DNA from: Knoellia locipacati
GTDB lineage: Bacteria; Actinomycetota; Actinomycetes; Actinomycetales; Dermatophilaceae
DNA: 64,000 bases
Direction of reading: 5' to 3'
Assembly (NCBI RefSeq): GCF_007992835.1
Contig: NZ_BKBA01000003.1
Span: 124,001 to 188,000 of the forward strand
Part shown: positions 41,193 through 51,639 of the stretch, one piece after another
How the letters are laid out: every line of letters begins with the position of its first letter
How positions within the stretch are numbered: the first letter of the stretch is position 1
Translations under genes and position numbers: made by a program
Notes under the pieces: generated by a model
The model's database searches: none
Told to the model about the DNA's origin: nothing
Seen by the model: only the letters and a program-made list of their open reading frames with translations

Positions 41193-42020
41193 ATGCTGAT
41201 CCCTGAGATGTCGAAGCGCCTGCTCGCGGAGTTCGTCGGCACGTTCTGGCTGGTCTTCGGCGGGTGCGGCTCGGCGATCTTCGCCGCCGGCTTCCTCTCG
41301 ACCCCCACCCTGGGCTCGGGCGCGCCGACGCACCTCGGGATCGGCTTCCTCGGCGTCGCGCTCGCCTTCGGTCTCACGGTCGTGACGATGGCGTATGCCG
41401 TGGGCCACGTCTCCGGTGCGCACTTCAACCCCGCGGTGACGATCGGCATCACCATCGCCAAGCGCTTCGAGTGGAAGGACGTGCCCGGCTACGTCGTCGC
41501 CCAGGTCCTCGGCGGTCTCGCCGCCGGTGGCGCACTGTGGGCCATCGCCCGCGGCCGTGACGGCTTCGTGGCCACCGGCAACCTCGCGGCCAACGGCTTC
41601 GCCGAGCACTCCCCCGGCGGCTACTCGATGTTCGCCGTGCTGTGCGCCGAGGTGCTGCTGACGATGTTCTTCGTCTACGTCATCCTCGGGGTCACGCGAG
41701 AGAGCGCCCCGACCGGCTTCGCGCCGCTCGCCATCGGCTTCTGCCTCACGCTCATCCACCTCATCTCGATCCCGATCTCGAACACGTCGGTCAACCCGGC
41801 CCGCTCCACGGCGGTCGCGTTCTTCAACGGCAACGGCGCCCCCGGGCAGCTGTGGCTCTTCTGGCTCGCACCGGTCATCGGCGCCGCGATCGCCGGTGCG
41901 ACCTTCCACCTCATCACCGGTGTCGACCGTCGCGACCGCGACATCACCGGCCAGGTCCGGGCCGAGGACGCCGTCGTGGCCGACGGCGTCGACCCGGACG
42001 CCCCCCGCCCCGCAGTCTGA
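41193..42020 (+). CDS. aqpZ: Aquaporin Z-type water channel
   Basis: 275 residues from the ATG at 41193 (41184 and 41208 are alternatives). Six membrane helices and the two NPA boxes, HFNPAVTIG and SVNPARSTA, place it in the aquaporin family. The pore-lining residues around GFAPLA and the second NPA box suggest a water-selective channel. A hydrophilic C-terminal tail of about 35 residues ([15 protein letters not shown]) is longer than in E. coli AqpZ. AACAAT eight bases ahead of the ATG is a weak -10 candidate. Confidence 0.88.
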   Translation: MLIPEMSKRLLAEFVGTFWLVFGGCGSAIFAAGFLSTPTLGSGAPTHLGIGFLGVALAFGLTVVTMAYAVGHVSGAHFNPAVTIGITIAKRFEWKDVPGYVVAQVLGGLAAGGALWAIARGRDGFVATGNLAANGFAEHSPGGYSMFAVLCAEVLLTMFFVYVILGVTRESAPTGFAPLAIGFCLTLIHLISIPISNTSVNPARSTAVAFFNGNGAPGQLWLFWLAPVIGAAIAGATFHLITGVDRRDRDITGQVRAEDAVVADGVDPDAPRPAV

Positions 42021-42074
42021 GCGCCGAGAGCGGCCGGTGCGCGGGCGGCATACGCCGCCGTCGACGCCATTCGA

Positions 42075-44297
<2,223 letters not shown>

Positions 44298-44314
44298 CGC
44301 GTCGACACCACGAC

Positions 44315-44353
44315 GTATGCCGTGTGCTCACCCTGGGTGAGCACACGGCATAC
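44315..44353 (+). terminator. Perfect hairpin terminator of icd built from inverted GTATGCCG
   Basis: Nineteen-base perfect arms (44315-44333 and 44335-44353) that begin and end with GTATGCCG / CGGCATAC, followed by ccgtttc. It follows icd and precedes the promoter of the next gene. Confidence 0.9.
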
Positions 44354-44373
44354 CCGTTTCTCGGGATCGGACG

Positions 44374-44379
44374 TAGCGT
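44374..44379 (+). promoter_or_regulatory. Leaderless -10 element of the F420-type reductase gene
   Basis: TAGCGT, ending six bases before the ATG at 44386. Confidence 0.55.
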
Positions 44380-44385
44380 CGGAGC

Positions 44386-44796
44386 ATGAGCGACTGGAAC
44401 AAGGGCGTCATCGAGGAGTTCAGGGCCAACGAGGGCCGGGTCGGCGGGCCCTTCCAGGGGGCGCCGATGATCCTCATCCACCACATCGGTGCGAGGACCG
44501 GGACCGTGCGGGTCTCGCCGCTGCGCTACTTCCCGCAGGACGACGGGTCGATGCTCATCATCGCGTCCAAGGGCGGGGCGCCGGACAACCCCGACTGGTT
44601 CCACAACATCCGGGCGAACCCGCGCTTCGAGGTCGCGGTCGGCACCGAGGCGTTCCCGGTCGAGGCGGAGGTGCTCACCGCCGACGAGCGTGCCGCCGTG
44701 TGGCCGGCCATCGTCGCCGAGGCGCCCGGGTTCGGTGAGTACGAGAAGAAGACCGACCGGGTCATGCCGGTTCTGCGGCTACGCCGAGTCGGGTGA
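44386..44796 (+). CDS. Deazaflavin (F420)-dependent nitroreductase-family protein
   Basis: 136 residues, a compact split beta-barrel protein of the Ddn/FDOR type. Characteristic stretches are MILIHHIGARTGTVRVSPL, the GGAPDNPDWFHNIRANP cofactor-binding segment and a C-terminal RVMPVLRLRR. Family members use F420H2 to reduce varied substrates, though some bind other flavins or fatty acids. Natural substrate unknown. Leaderless start predicted from TAGCGT six bases upstream. It is convergent with the GNAT gene. Confidence 0.87.
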   Translation: MSDWNKGVIEEFRANEGRVGGPFQGAPMILIHHIGARTGTVRVSPLRYFPQDDGSMLIIASKGGAPDNPDWFHNIRANPRFEVAVGTEAFPVEAEVLTADERAAVWPAIVAEAPGFGEYEKKTDRVMPVLRLRRVG

Positions 44797-44803
44797 GCCA
44801 CCG

Positions 44804-44857
44804 GGTGTCGGTGATCCGGGCGAATGCGTGGGGTCGTGACCCCACATCCCCGACACC
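44804..44857. terminator. Nested hairpin between convergent genes
   Basis: Outer arms ggtgtcgg (44804-44811) and ccgacacc (44850-44857) enclose an inner hairpin gtggggtc (44828-44835) / gaccccac (44838-44845). It lies between the F420-type reductase and GNAT genes and may terminate both. Confidence 0.6.
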
Positions 44858-44875
44858 AGAACGGGTCGCGCGGGC

Positions 44876-45331
44876 TCAGGTGAGCGGGAGCTTCATCCCC
44901 ACGTGGCTCCCGACGAAGCCGAGCCGCTCGTAGAAGCGCTGGGCATCGACGCGGCTCGCGTCGGTCGTGAGCTGCATCAGGACCGCCCCGCGACGTCGCG
45001 CCTCGTCGACAGCCCAACCGAGGAGCTGCTCGCCGAGCCGCTGCCCGCGGTGCGACGACGCCACACGCACGGCCTCGACGAGGGCGCGGGTCGCACCGTG
45101 CCGCGACAGGCCGGGCAGCAGGGTGAGCTGCAGCGTCCCCACGACCACGCCGCCGTCGTCGAGGACGACGAGCTTGTGCGCCGGGTCGGCGTCGATCGCG
45201 TCGAACGCCGTGAGGTATGCCGCCGGGTCGCTCAGGTCCTCGCGCGCGGCTGCCAGCGGGTCGTCGGCGAGGAGGGCGACGATGGCCGGCACGTCCTCGC
45301 GGGTGGCCCGCCGCACCTGCACCCCGCTCAC
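44876..45331 (-). CDS. GNAT-family N-acetyltransferase
   Basis: 151 residues with the GNAT fold: N-terminal VRRATREDVPAIVALL, the acetyl-CoA pyrophosphate loop VASSHRGQRLGEQLL (the R/Q-x-x-G-x-G/A motif) and a C-terminal RFYERLGFVGSHVGMKL. It should move an acetyl group from acetyl-CoA to an amine; the acceptor is unknown. The GTG overlaps the galE stop (GTGA at 45328-45331), so it is translated with galE. Confidence 0.88.
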   Translation of the reverse strand: MSGVQVRRATREDVPAIVALLADDPLAAAREDLSDPAAYLTAFDAIDADPAHKLVVLDDGGVVVGTLQLTLLPGLSRHGATRALVEAVRVASSHRGQRLGEQLLGWAVDEARRRGAVLMQLTTDASRVDAQRFYERLGFVGSHVGMKLPLT

Positions 45332-46341
45332 GGGTAGCCGTCCGGGTTGCCGCTCTGCCACCGCCACGTGTCGGCGCACATGTCGTCGACGGTGCGGGTC
45401 GCCCGCCACCCGAGCTCGGCCTCGGCCTTGGTCGGGTCGGCATAGGACTCGGCGATGTCGCCCGGACGCCGGTCGACGATCTCGTGCGGCAGCTCGCGAC
45501 CCACCGCCCGCTCGAAGGCGTGGAGCATCTCGAGGACCGACGTGCCGTGTCCGGTGCCGAGGTTCCACGTGTTGAGCGCGGTGTCGGTGGCGCCCAGGCG
45601 GTGCAGCGCGGCGACGTGACCGGCGGCCAGGTCCTCGACGTGGATGTAGTCGCGCACTCCGGTGCCGTCGGGCGTCGGGTAGTCGCCTCCATAGACCGAG
45701 AGCTTCTCGCGCCGGCCCACGGCCACCTGTGCGAGATAGGGCATGAGGTTGTTGGGCACGTCGCTCGGGTCCTCGCCGATGGTGCCGCTCGAGTGCGCGC
45801 CGACCGGGTTGAAGTAGCGCAGCAGCGCGATCCGCCACGTCGGGTCGGCGACGGCCATGTCGCGCAGGACCTGCTCGTTCATGACCTTGGTCCAGCCGTA
45901 GGGGTTGGTCGCCGAGGTGGGCGCCTCCTCGGTCATCGGCACGACGGGCGTGGCGCCGTAGACCGTGGCCGAGCTCGAGAAGACGAGCTTGCGCACGCCG
46001 TGCCGGTCCATGGCCCGCAGCAGCGACAGGGTCGTGTCGAGGTTGTTCTCGTAGTAGGCCAGCGGCTCCGAGACGCTCTGCCCGACGGCCTTGAACCCCG
46101 CGAAGTGGATCACCGCGTCGATCTGCGTGTCGACGAACGTCGCCTCGGTCTTGTCGCGGTCGGTGAGGTCGAACGACCGCACGTCGAGCGGCTGCCCGGT
46201 GAGCGCCTCGAGTCGTCCGACGACCGACGGCTTGGCGTTGGCGAACGAGTCGACGACGGTGACCCCGTGCCCCGCGGCGACGAGCTGGACGACGGTGTGC
46301 GAGCCGATGTAGCCGGCTCCCCCGGAGACGAGAACGTGCAT
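45328..46341 (-). CDS. galE: UDP-glucose 4-epimerase
   Basis: 337 residues, an extended SDR. NAD loop SGGAGYIGSHTVVQL at residues 6-20 and the catalytic Y-x-x-x-K in NPYGWTKVMNEQ. It interconverts UDP-glucose and UDP-galactose, serving galactose use and polysaccharide precursor supply. The ATG lies six bases after TAGGGT on the minus strand (46348-46353), so the transcript is probably leaderless. The coupled downstream gene is a GNAT enzyme. galK lies far away at 21.8 kb. Confidence 0.95.
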   Translation of the reverse strand: MHVLVSGGAGYIGSHTVVQLVAAGHGVTVVDSFANAKPSVVGRLEALTGQPLDVRSFDLTDRDKTEATFVDTQIDAVIHFAGFKAVGQSVSEPLAYYENNLDTTLSLLRAMDRHGVRKLVFSSSATVYGATPVVPMTEEAPTSATNPYGWTKVMNEQVLRDMAVADPTWRIALLRYFNPVGAHSSGTIGEDPSDVPNNLMPYLAQVAVGRREKLSVYGGDYPTPDGTGVRDYIHVEDLAAGHVAALHRLGATDTALNTWNLGTGHGTSVLEMLHAFERAVGRELPHEIVDRRPGDIAESYADPTKAEAELGWRATRTVDDMCADTWRWQSGNPDGYP

Positions 46342-46347
46342 GCTCCC

Positions 46348-46353
46348 ACCCTA
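46348..46353 (-). promoter_or_regulatory. Leaderless -10 element of galE
   Basis: TAGGGT on the minus strand, six bases before the ATG. Confidence 0.55.
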
Positions 46354-46437
46354 GGGCCGGGCTCTGCACCAACCCTGTGCGGGCGCTGATAGCGTCGAGA
46401 GCGACCACTCTCGTCCCCGCATGAAGAGGTACTCATC

Positions 46438-47427
<990 letters not shown>

Positions 47428-47467
47428 GGCGCGCCTCATCTGAGCCGAGCGCGACAGCGCGAGCCGG

Positions 47468-47509
47468 GCACCCGGCATACCTCCTTCTCAGGGACGGTAT
47501 GCCGGGTGC
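47468..47509 (+). terminator. Hairpin terminator with inverted GTATGCCG pair
   Basis: Fourteen-base arms gcacccggcatacc (47468-47481) and ggtatgccgggtgc (47496-47509) around a 14-base loop. It lies about 40 bases past the mdh stop, and its right arm extends past the end of the convergent membrane hydrolase gene (stop at 47488). Confidence 0.75.
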
Positions 47510-48357
47510 TCGCGTTCCCGGGGCCGCTCGGCCGCGTAGTGCCGAAAGAGGAGGTAGGCCGCGGCGGCGCAGAGCAGGTGCCAGACCCCGTGCTGCTGGA
47601 GCAGCGAGTCCGGGCGGCACCACGCGTGACCCCGCGTGCCCGTGGTCCAGATGGCGAAGGCGACCCCGAGGGTGAGGACCGACGCCAGCGCCCACCACCT
47701 GTCCTGGCGTGCCTCCGGGCGGCGGGCGAGCACCACCTCGAGCGCGATCGCGAGCCACAGCTCGGCGGCGAAGGCGGCGTTGCCGACGTGTCCGAGGACG
47801 GGGACGCTGCCGCCACGCAGGTGCACGGCCATGCCGGCGAGGACGGCCACGACGAAGACCGCGGCGAAGACCACGGGCCCGCGGCGCAGGAAGCGCATCA
47901 CGGCATACGCGAGGGCGAAGCCCGACACGAGGAACATGCTCAGCAGGTCGAGGTGGCCGCCGAGGTCGCTCTGGGTGGCGTGCATCGCCATGCTCCCCGG
48001 CCCGAGGAGGACGGCGAGCGCGGCGAACGCGGTCGCGAGGCCCGGGTGGGCGCCCAGGGTGAGGCCGAGGCGGTGACGGTGAGCGGCGTGCGCGGCGACT
48101 GCGAGGCCCGCGAGGACGAAGCCGAGGTTGCTCCACGTGTTGGCGGGCTGCCGCACCCAGCCGGGGCGCGCGGCCTCGCAGAAGCCGTCGCCGCGGCCCA
48201 TGTCGGGACCGAGCCACCCCCACCGCACGGCGGCGAGGACGAGGGCGAGCGAGGCGGCCGCGGTGACCCCGGTGACGAGCAGCGGGCGCCGGTCGGGCAC
48301 GTCCCGCGTCCGCTCCTGCGAATGCTCGCGCGTCTGCTCCGCGCCCCGGCTCGTCAC
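47488..48357 (-). CDS. CREST-superfamily membrane hydrolase (ceramidase-domain) candidate
   Basis: 289 residues from a GTG at 48357, which lies six bases after TATCGT (minus strand); the frame extends to a GTG at 48387. Seven hydrophobic helices are visible. Conserved polar residues inside helices fit the CREST hydrolases (alkaline ceramidase, PAQR): NTWSNLGFVLAG in an early helix, HATQSDLGGHLDLLSMF in the middle and HGVWHLLCA in the last. These supply the Ser, Asp and three His of the zinc site. Bacterial members are uncharacterised; a lipid amidase is a guess from the fold. Confidence 0.7.
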   Translation of the reverse strand: MTSRGAEQTREHSQERTRDVPDRRPLLVTGVTAAASLALVLAAVRWGWLGPDMGRGDGFCEAARPGWVRQPANTWSNLGFVLAGLAVAAHAAHRHRLGLTLGAHPGLATAFAALAVLLGPGSMAMHATQSDLGGHLDLLSMFLVSGFALAYAVMRFLRRGPVVFAAVFVVAVLAGMAVHLRGGSVPVLGHVGNAAFAAELWLAIALEVVLARRPEARQDRWWALASVLTLGVAFAIWTTGTRGHAWCRPDSLLQQHGVWHLLCAAAAYLLFRHYAAERPREREHPAYRP

Positions 48358-48363
48358 AGCGTC

Positions 48364-48369
48364 ACGATA
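48364..48369 (-). promoter_or_regulatory. Leaderless -10 element of the membrane hydrolase gene
   Basis: TATCGT on the minus strand, ending six bases before the GTG at 48357; this decides the start choice. Confidence 0.5.
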
Positions 48370-48437
48370 TCTGCGGCTCCGGAGCACCAGATCGAAGTTG
48401 GTCAGGGCCAGTGACCTGCACCCGGGGGTGCGTCAGG

Positions 48438-48443
48438 TAGACA
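48438..48443 (+). promoter_or_regulatory. Leaderless -10 element of the amidohydrolase/QEGLA/ATP-grasp operon
   Basis: TAGACA, ending six bases before the ATG at 48450. Confidence 0.5.
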
Positions 48444-48449
48444 GGTCGG

Positions 48450-49253
48450 ATGCCTCCCACCAGCAACGATGCCTTCTCCTTCGATGGCGACTGGAGCGGC
48501 CAGCTCGTCGCCACGGCCATCCACACCGGACACGACCTGCGCGAGGAGACCGCCTCCCACATGGTCCTCGACGAGGCCACGCGGCTGCGCGAGGAGGACC
48601 CGTTCACCGACGCGATCGGCGCGGCCTGCCCGGCCCGGCTCGTCGTCCACCGGTCCCGGTTCGAGGTCGACCTCAACCGCGCCCGCGAGGAGGCGGTCTA
48701 CCGCCGGCCCGAGGACGCCTGGGACCTCGGGGTCTGGCGGGAGACGCCGCTGCCCGACGACGTCACCGAGCGCTCGCTCGCCATCCATGACGCCTTCTAC
48801 GCGGAGCTCGGCGAGCGGCTCGACCGTGTCGCCGAGCGCGGCCCGTTCGTCCTCTACGACGTGCACTCCTACAACCACCGCCGGGACGGCGCCGACGAGC
48901 CCGAGGCGCCCGGCGAGGACAACCCCGAGGTCAACGTCGGCACCGGCTCGCTCGACCGCGACCGCTGGGGCGACGTCGTCGACACCTTCATGACGACGCT
49001 CGGCGGAACGCAGACGGCCGGCGGCGAGATCGACGTGCGCGAGAACGTCCGGTTCAAGGGCGCCCACCTCTGCGCGTGGGTCCACGGCCGCTACCCCGAC
49101 CACGGCATCGCCCTCGCACTCGAGTTCAAGAAGACCTACATGGACGAGTGGACCGGGCAGCCCGACCGGGCACGGATCGCGGCCCTGGCGCAGGCCCTCG
49201 GCGAGACCGTCGACCCGGTGCTGCGCGCGCTGGGGTCGAGCTCGGCTCGATGA
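48450..49253 (+). CDS. N-formylglutamate amidohydrolase-family protein
   Basis: 267 residues of the HutG/FGase fold, a zinc-dependent amidohydrolase family. Recognisable stretches are AIHTGHDLRE near the N-terminus, the basic-acidic VVHRSRFEVDLNRARE, and LYDVHSYNHRRDG with likely metal ligands. No histidine-utilisation gene is nearby, so histidine degradation is unlikely. Instead it is fused in operon style (ATGA at 49250-49253) to a DUF1704 peptidase and an ATP-grasp ligase, suggesting it removes an N-acyl or amide group from a product of that ligase. Leaderless start predicted. Confidence 0.85.
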   Translation: MPPTSNDAFSFDGDWSGQLVATAIHTGHDLREETASHMVLDEATRLREEDPFTDAIGAACPARLVVHRSRFEVDLNRAREEAVYRRPEDAWDLGVWRETPLPDDVTERSLAIHDAFYAELGERLDRVAERGPFVLYDVHSYNHRRDGADEPEAPGEDNPEVNVGTGSLDRDRWGDVVDTFMTTLGGTQTAGGEIDVRENVRFKGAHLCAWVHGRYPDHGIALALEFKKTYMDEWTGQPDRARIAALAQALGETVDPVLRALGSSSAR

Positions 49254-50419
49254 GCCGCGTCACCCTGTCGATCGCGGACCTCGCGATCGACCACGCCCTG
49301 GCGCAGACGGCCGGCGGCATGCAGTTCCTGCTCGACGTCACGCCGGTCAACGCCGACGAGGTCCGTCAGGAGTTCGCGGACGGCCACGTCGCCGAGCCCG
49401 AGTTCACCTACCGCCCGCTCGAGGTCTCGCCCGACGTCCTCGCCAAGGCCCTCGACAACATCGACGTCGCGACCGTCGAGGACCCCACGCTCGGGCACCT
49501 GCTGCGGGCCAAGCACCGCGAGCTCGCGCTCCAGATCGAGATGCTCAAGGCGCGCGACACCGAGGACTTCAGCGCCCTGAGCATCCAGCTCTACGGCGCC
49601 GCCTCCCCCGAGCTGCGGACGCAGGCCGAGAACATCCTTGCCCGGGTCCACCGCACCGAGAGCGCCGGCGACAGCCTCGAGGCGAGCGAGTTCCTCGAGC
49701 TGGCGCAGGCCGAGATCGAGCACTACCGCGAGATCGACCCCGAGATCGACATCCACGCCGAGGTGCGCGACGACGTCAACGGCGTCATGGTGAGCGGCAA
49801 CACGCTGCTCATCGACCGTGACTCCGTCGTCCAGCGCGCCCGGGCCAACGCGCTCATCCAGCACGAGGTCGGCACCCACCTCGTCACCCAGGTCAACGGC
49901 GCCGCCCAGCCGGTCCGGGTCCTCGGCTCGGGTCTCGCGGGCTACGACGAGACGCAGGAGGGCCTGGCGGTGCTCGCCGAGATCGGGTGCGGCCAGCTCA
50001 CGCCCTTCCGCCTGCGCCAGCTCGCAGCCCGCGTGCTCACCGTGCACCGGATGCACGGCGGCGCCGACTTCGTCGAGGCCTGGCGGGCACTCGTCGACGA
50101 GGGCTTCCCCGAGAACAGCGCCTTCACCACGACGATGCGCGCCTACCGTTCCGGCGGCCTGAGCAAGGACGCGATCTACCTGCGCGGCCTCGTCGAGCTC
50201 CTCGGCCACCTGCGTGGCGGCGGCGACCTCGACCTGCTGTGGCTCGGCAAGTTCTCGCTCGAGGACCTGCCGCTCATCCGCGACCTCGACGAGCGCGGCG
50301 TGCTCAACCCTCCCCGACTCACCCCTCGTTATCTCGAGGACCCCGAAGCAGCACAGCGACTCGTCACCGCGGCCGACCAGGCCGACGACGTCGCGCACCT
50401 CATCCAAGGAGCAGCATGA
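49250..50419 (+). CDS. DUF1704 / QEGLA-motif metallopeptidase-like protein
   Basis: 389 residues of the family annotated as flavohemoglobin expression-modulating QEGLA motif protein. It carries HEVGTH (HEXXXH zinc motif) near residues 205-210 and the conserved ETQEGLAVLAE that supplies the further Glu ligand. Eukaryotic relatives in the KIAA0895/MATCAP group are tyrosine carboxypeptidases, so a carboxypeptidase activity on a C-terminal residue is a reasonable hypothesis. It overlaps both neighbours by four bases. Confidence 0.85.
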   Translation: MSRVTLSIADLAIDHALAQTAGGMQFLLDVTPVNADEVRQEFADGHVAEPEFTYRPLEVSPDVLAKALDNIDVATVEDPTLGHLLRAKHRELALQIEMLKARDTEDFSALSIQLYGAASPELRTQAENILARVHRTESAGDSLEASEFLELAQAEIEHYREIDPEIDIHAEVRDDVNGVMVSGNTLLIDRDSVVQRARANALIQHEVGTHLVTQVNGAAQPVRVLGSGLAGYDETQEGLAVLAEIGCGQLTPFRLRQLAARVLTVHRMHGGADFVEAWRALVDEGFPENSAFTTTMRAYRSGGLSKDAIYLRGLVELLGHLRGGGDLDLLWLGKFSLEDLPLIRDLDERGVLNPPRLTPRYLEDPEAAQRLVTAADQADDVAHLIQGAA

Positions 50420-51459
50420 AGATCGGTTTCGTCGTCAACGACGTCCTCAGCGAGTCCCCCGTCTACACCACGACGAGGCTCGCCATGGCCGCGACCCAAA
50501 TGGGCCACGAGGCCTACCTCATGGGCATCGGGGACTTCGCCTACGAGCCGGACGGCTCGCTCACGGCCCGGGCGCGAGGTGGCAAGGCCAAGAGCTACCG
50601 CTCGCACGAGCGCTACCTCGCCGACGTGCAGAAGCCGGACGTGGAGGAACGCCTCCCGCTCGGCGAGTTCGACGTGGTCATGCTGCGCAACGACCCCGCC
50701 GAGGACGCCGAGGAACGGCCGTGGGCCAACACCGCGGCCGTGGCGTTCGGTGAGCTCTTCGCCGCCTCCGGCGTCCTCGTCGTCAACGACCCCACCAACC
50801 TCGCCCAGGCCCTGTCGAAGGCCTACTTCCAGCACTTCCCCGAGGCCGTCCGCCCGCAGACGCTCATCTCGCGCGACGAGGACCAGATCGCGTCCTTCAT
50901 CTCCGACCTCGGCGGCCGCGCGGTCCTCAAGCCCCTCCAGGGCTCCGGTGGCAGCGGGGTCTTCCTCGTCAACAGCGACGAGTCACCCAACCTCAGCCAG
51001 ATCATCGAGGCCATCGCCCGCGACGGCTACGTCGTCGCGCAGGAGTACCTCCCGGCGGCCTCGGAGGGCGACGTGCGGATGTTCGTCCTCAACGGACGGC
51101 CGCTCGAGGTCGACGGACGCGTCGCCGCGTTCCGCCGCAAGAGCAGCAGCGAGGACCTCCGCTCCAACATGTCGGCCGGTGGGAAGGCGAGCAAGGTCGC
51201 GGTCACCGACGAGATGCTCGCACTCGTCGAGGCCGTGCGCCCCAAGCTCGTCGCCGACGGGATGTTCCTCGTCGGGCTCGACATCGTGGGCGACAAGCTC
51301 ATGGAGGTCAACGTCTTCAGCCCCGGCGGCCTCGGCTCGTGCCAGCAGCTCTACGGCCACGACTACGCGCCGCCCATCATCGCCGACCTCGAGCGCAAGG
51401 TCGGCATCAAGCGCCACTACCCGAACGAGCTGACGAACCTGCGTCTCGCCACCCTCTGA
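50416..51459 (+). CDS. ATP-grasp ligase, glutathione-synthetase-like
   Basis: 347 residues in the GshB order: N-terminal VVNDVLSESPVYTTTRLAMAA, central VMLRNDPAED and VNDPTNLAQALSK, then the ATP-grasp core with VLKPLQGSGGSGVFLV, EYLPAASEGDVRMFVLNG and FLVGLDIVGDKLMEVNVFSPGG (metal-binding Glu and Asn). Members form an amide bond using ATP. Actinobacteria normally make mycothiol, not glutathione, and there is no gshA here, so a different acid-plus-amine product is likely. It is coupled by ATGA to the QEGLA peptidase gene and is followed by a strong terminator. Confidence 0.87.
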   Translation: MKIGFVVNDVLSESPVYTTTRLAMAATQMGHEAYLMGIGDFAYEPDGSLTARARGGKAKSYRSHERYLADVQKPDVEERLPLGEFDVVMLRNDPAEDAEERPWANTAAVAFGELFAASGVLVVNDPTNLAQALSKAYFQHFPEAVRPQTLISRDEDQIASFISDLGGRAVLKPLQGSGGSGVFLVNSDESPNLSQIIEAIARDGYVVAQEYLPAASEGDVRMFVLNGRPLEVDGRVAAFRRKSSSEDLRSNMSAGGKASKVAVTDEMLALVEAVRPKLVADGMFLVGLDIVGDKLMEVNVFSPGGLGSCQQLYGHDYAPPIIADLERKVGIKRHYPNELTNLRLATL

Positions 51460-51478
51460 GGGTCCCTTCGAACGACCC

Positions 51479-51515
51479 GGTATGCCGTCCGCGCACCCCG
51501 CGCGGACGGCATACC
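51479..51515 (+). terminator. Perfect hairpin terminator with inverted GTATGCCG pair
   Basis: Sixteen-base perfect arms ggtatgccgtccgcgc (51479-51494) and its mirror (51500-51515), loop acccc, followed by tctttt. It closes the amidohydrolase/QEGLA/ATP-grasp operon. Confidence 0.9.
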
Positions 51516-51639
51516 TCTTTTCGTGGATCCGCGCAGGCGAATCGCAGAAAAAACTGTGAGGACTATGGACGCGGGTCCCGCGGCGCTGGCAGGGTGCGTG
51601 TGGGGCCGCGATGGGGCGGTCCACGACCAGGAGGAAAAC

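Noticed and set aside
50416-51459. ATP-grasp gene as true glutathione synthetase gshB
   Set aside because: No gshA is nearby, the lineage normally makes mycothiol, and the operon partners are unrelated to glutathione; annotated only as GshB-like.
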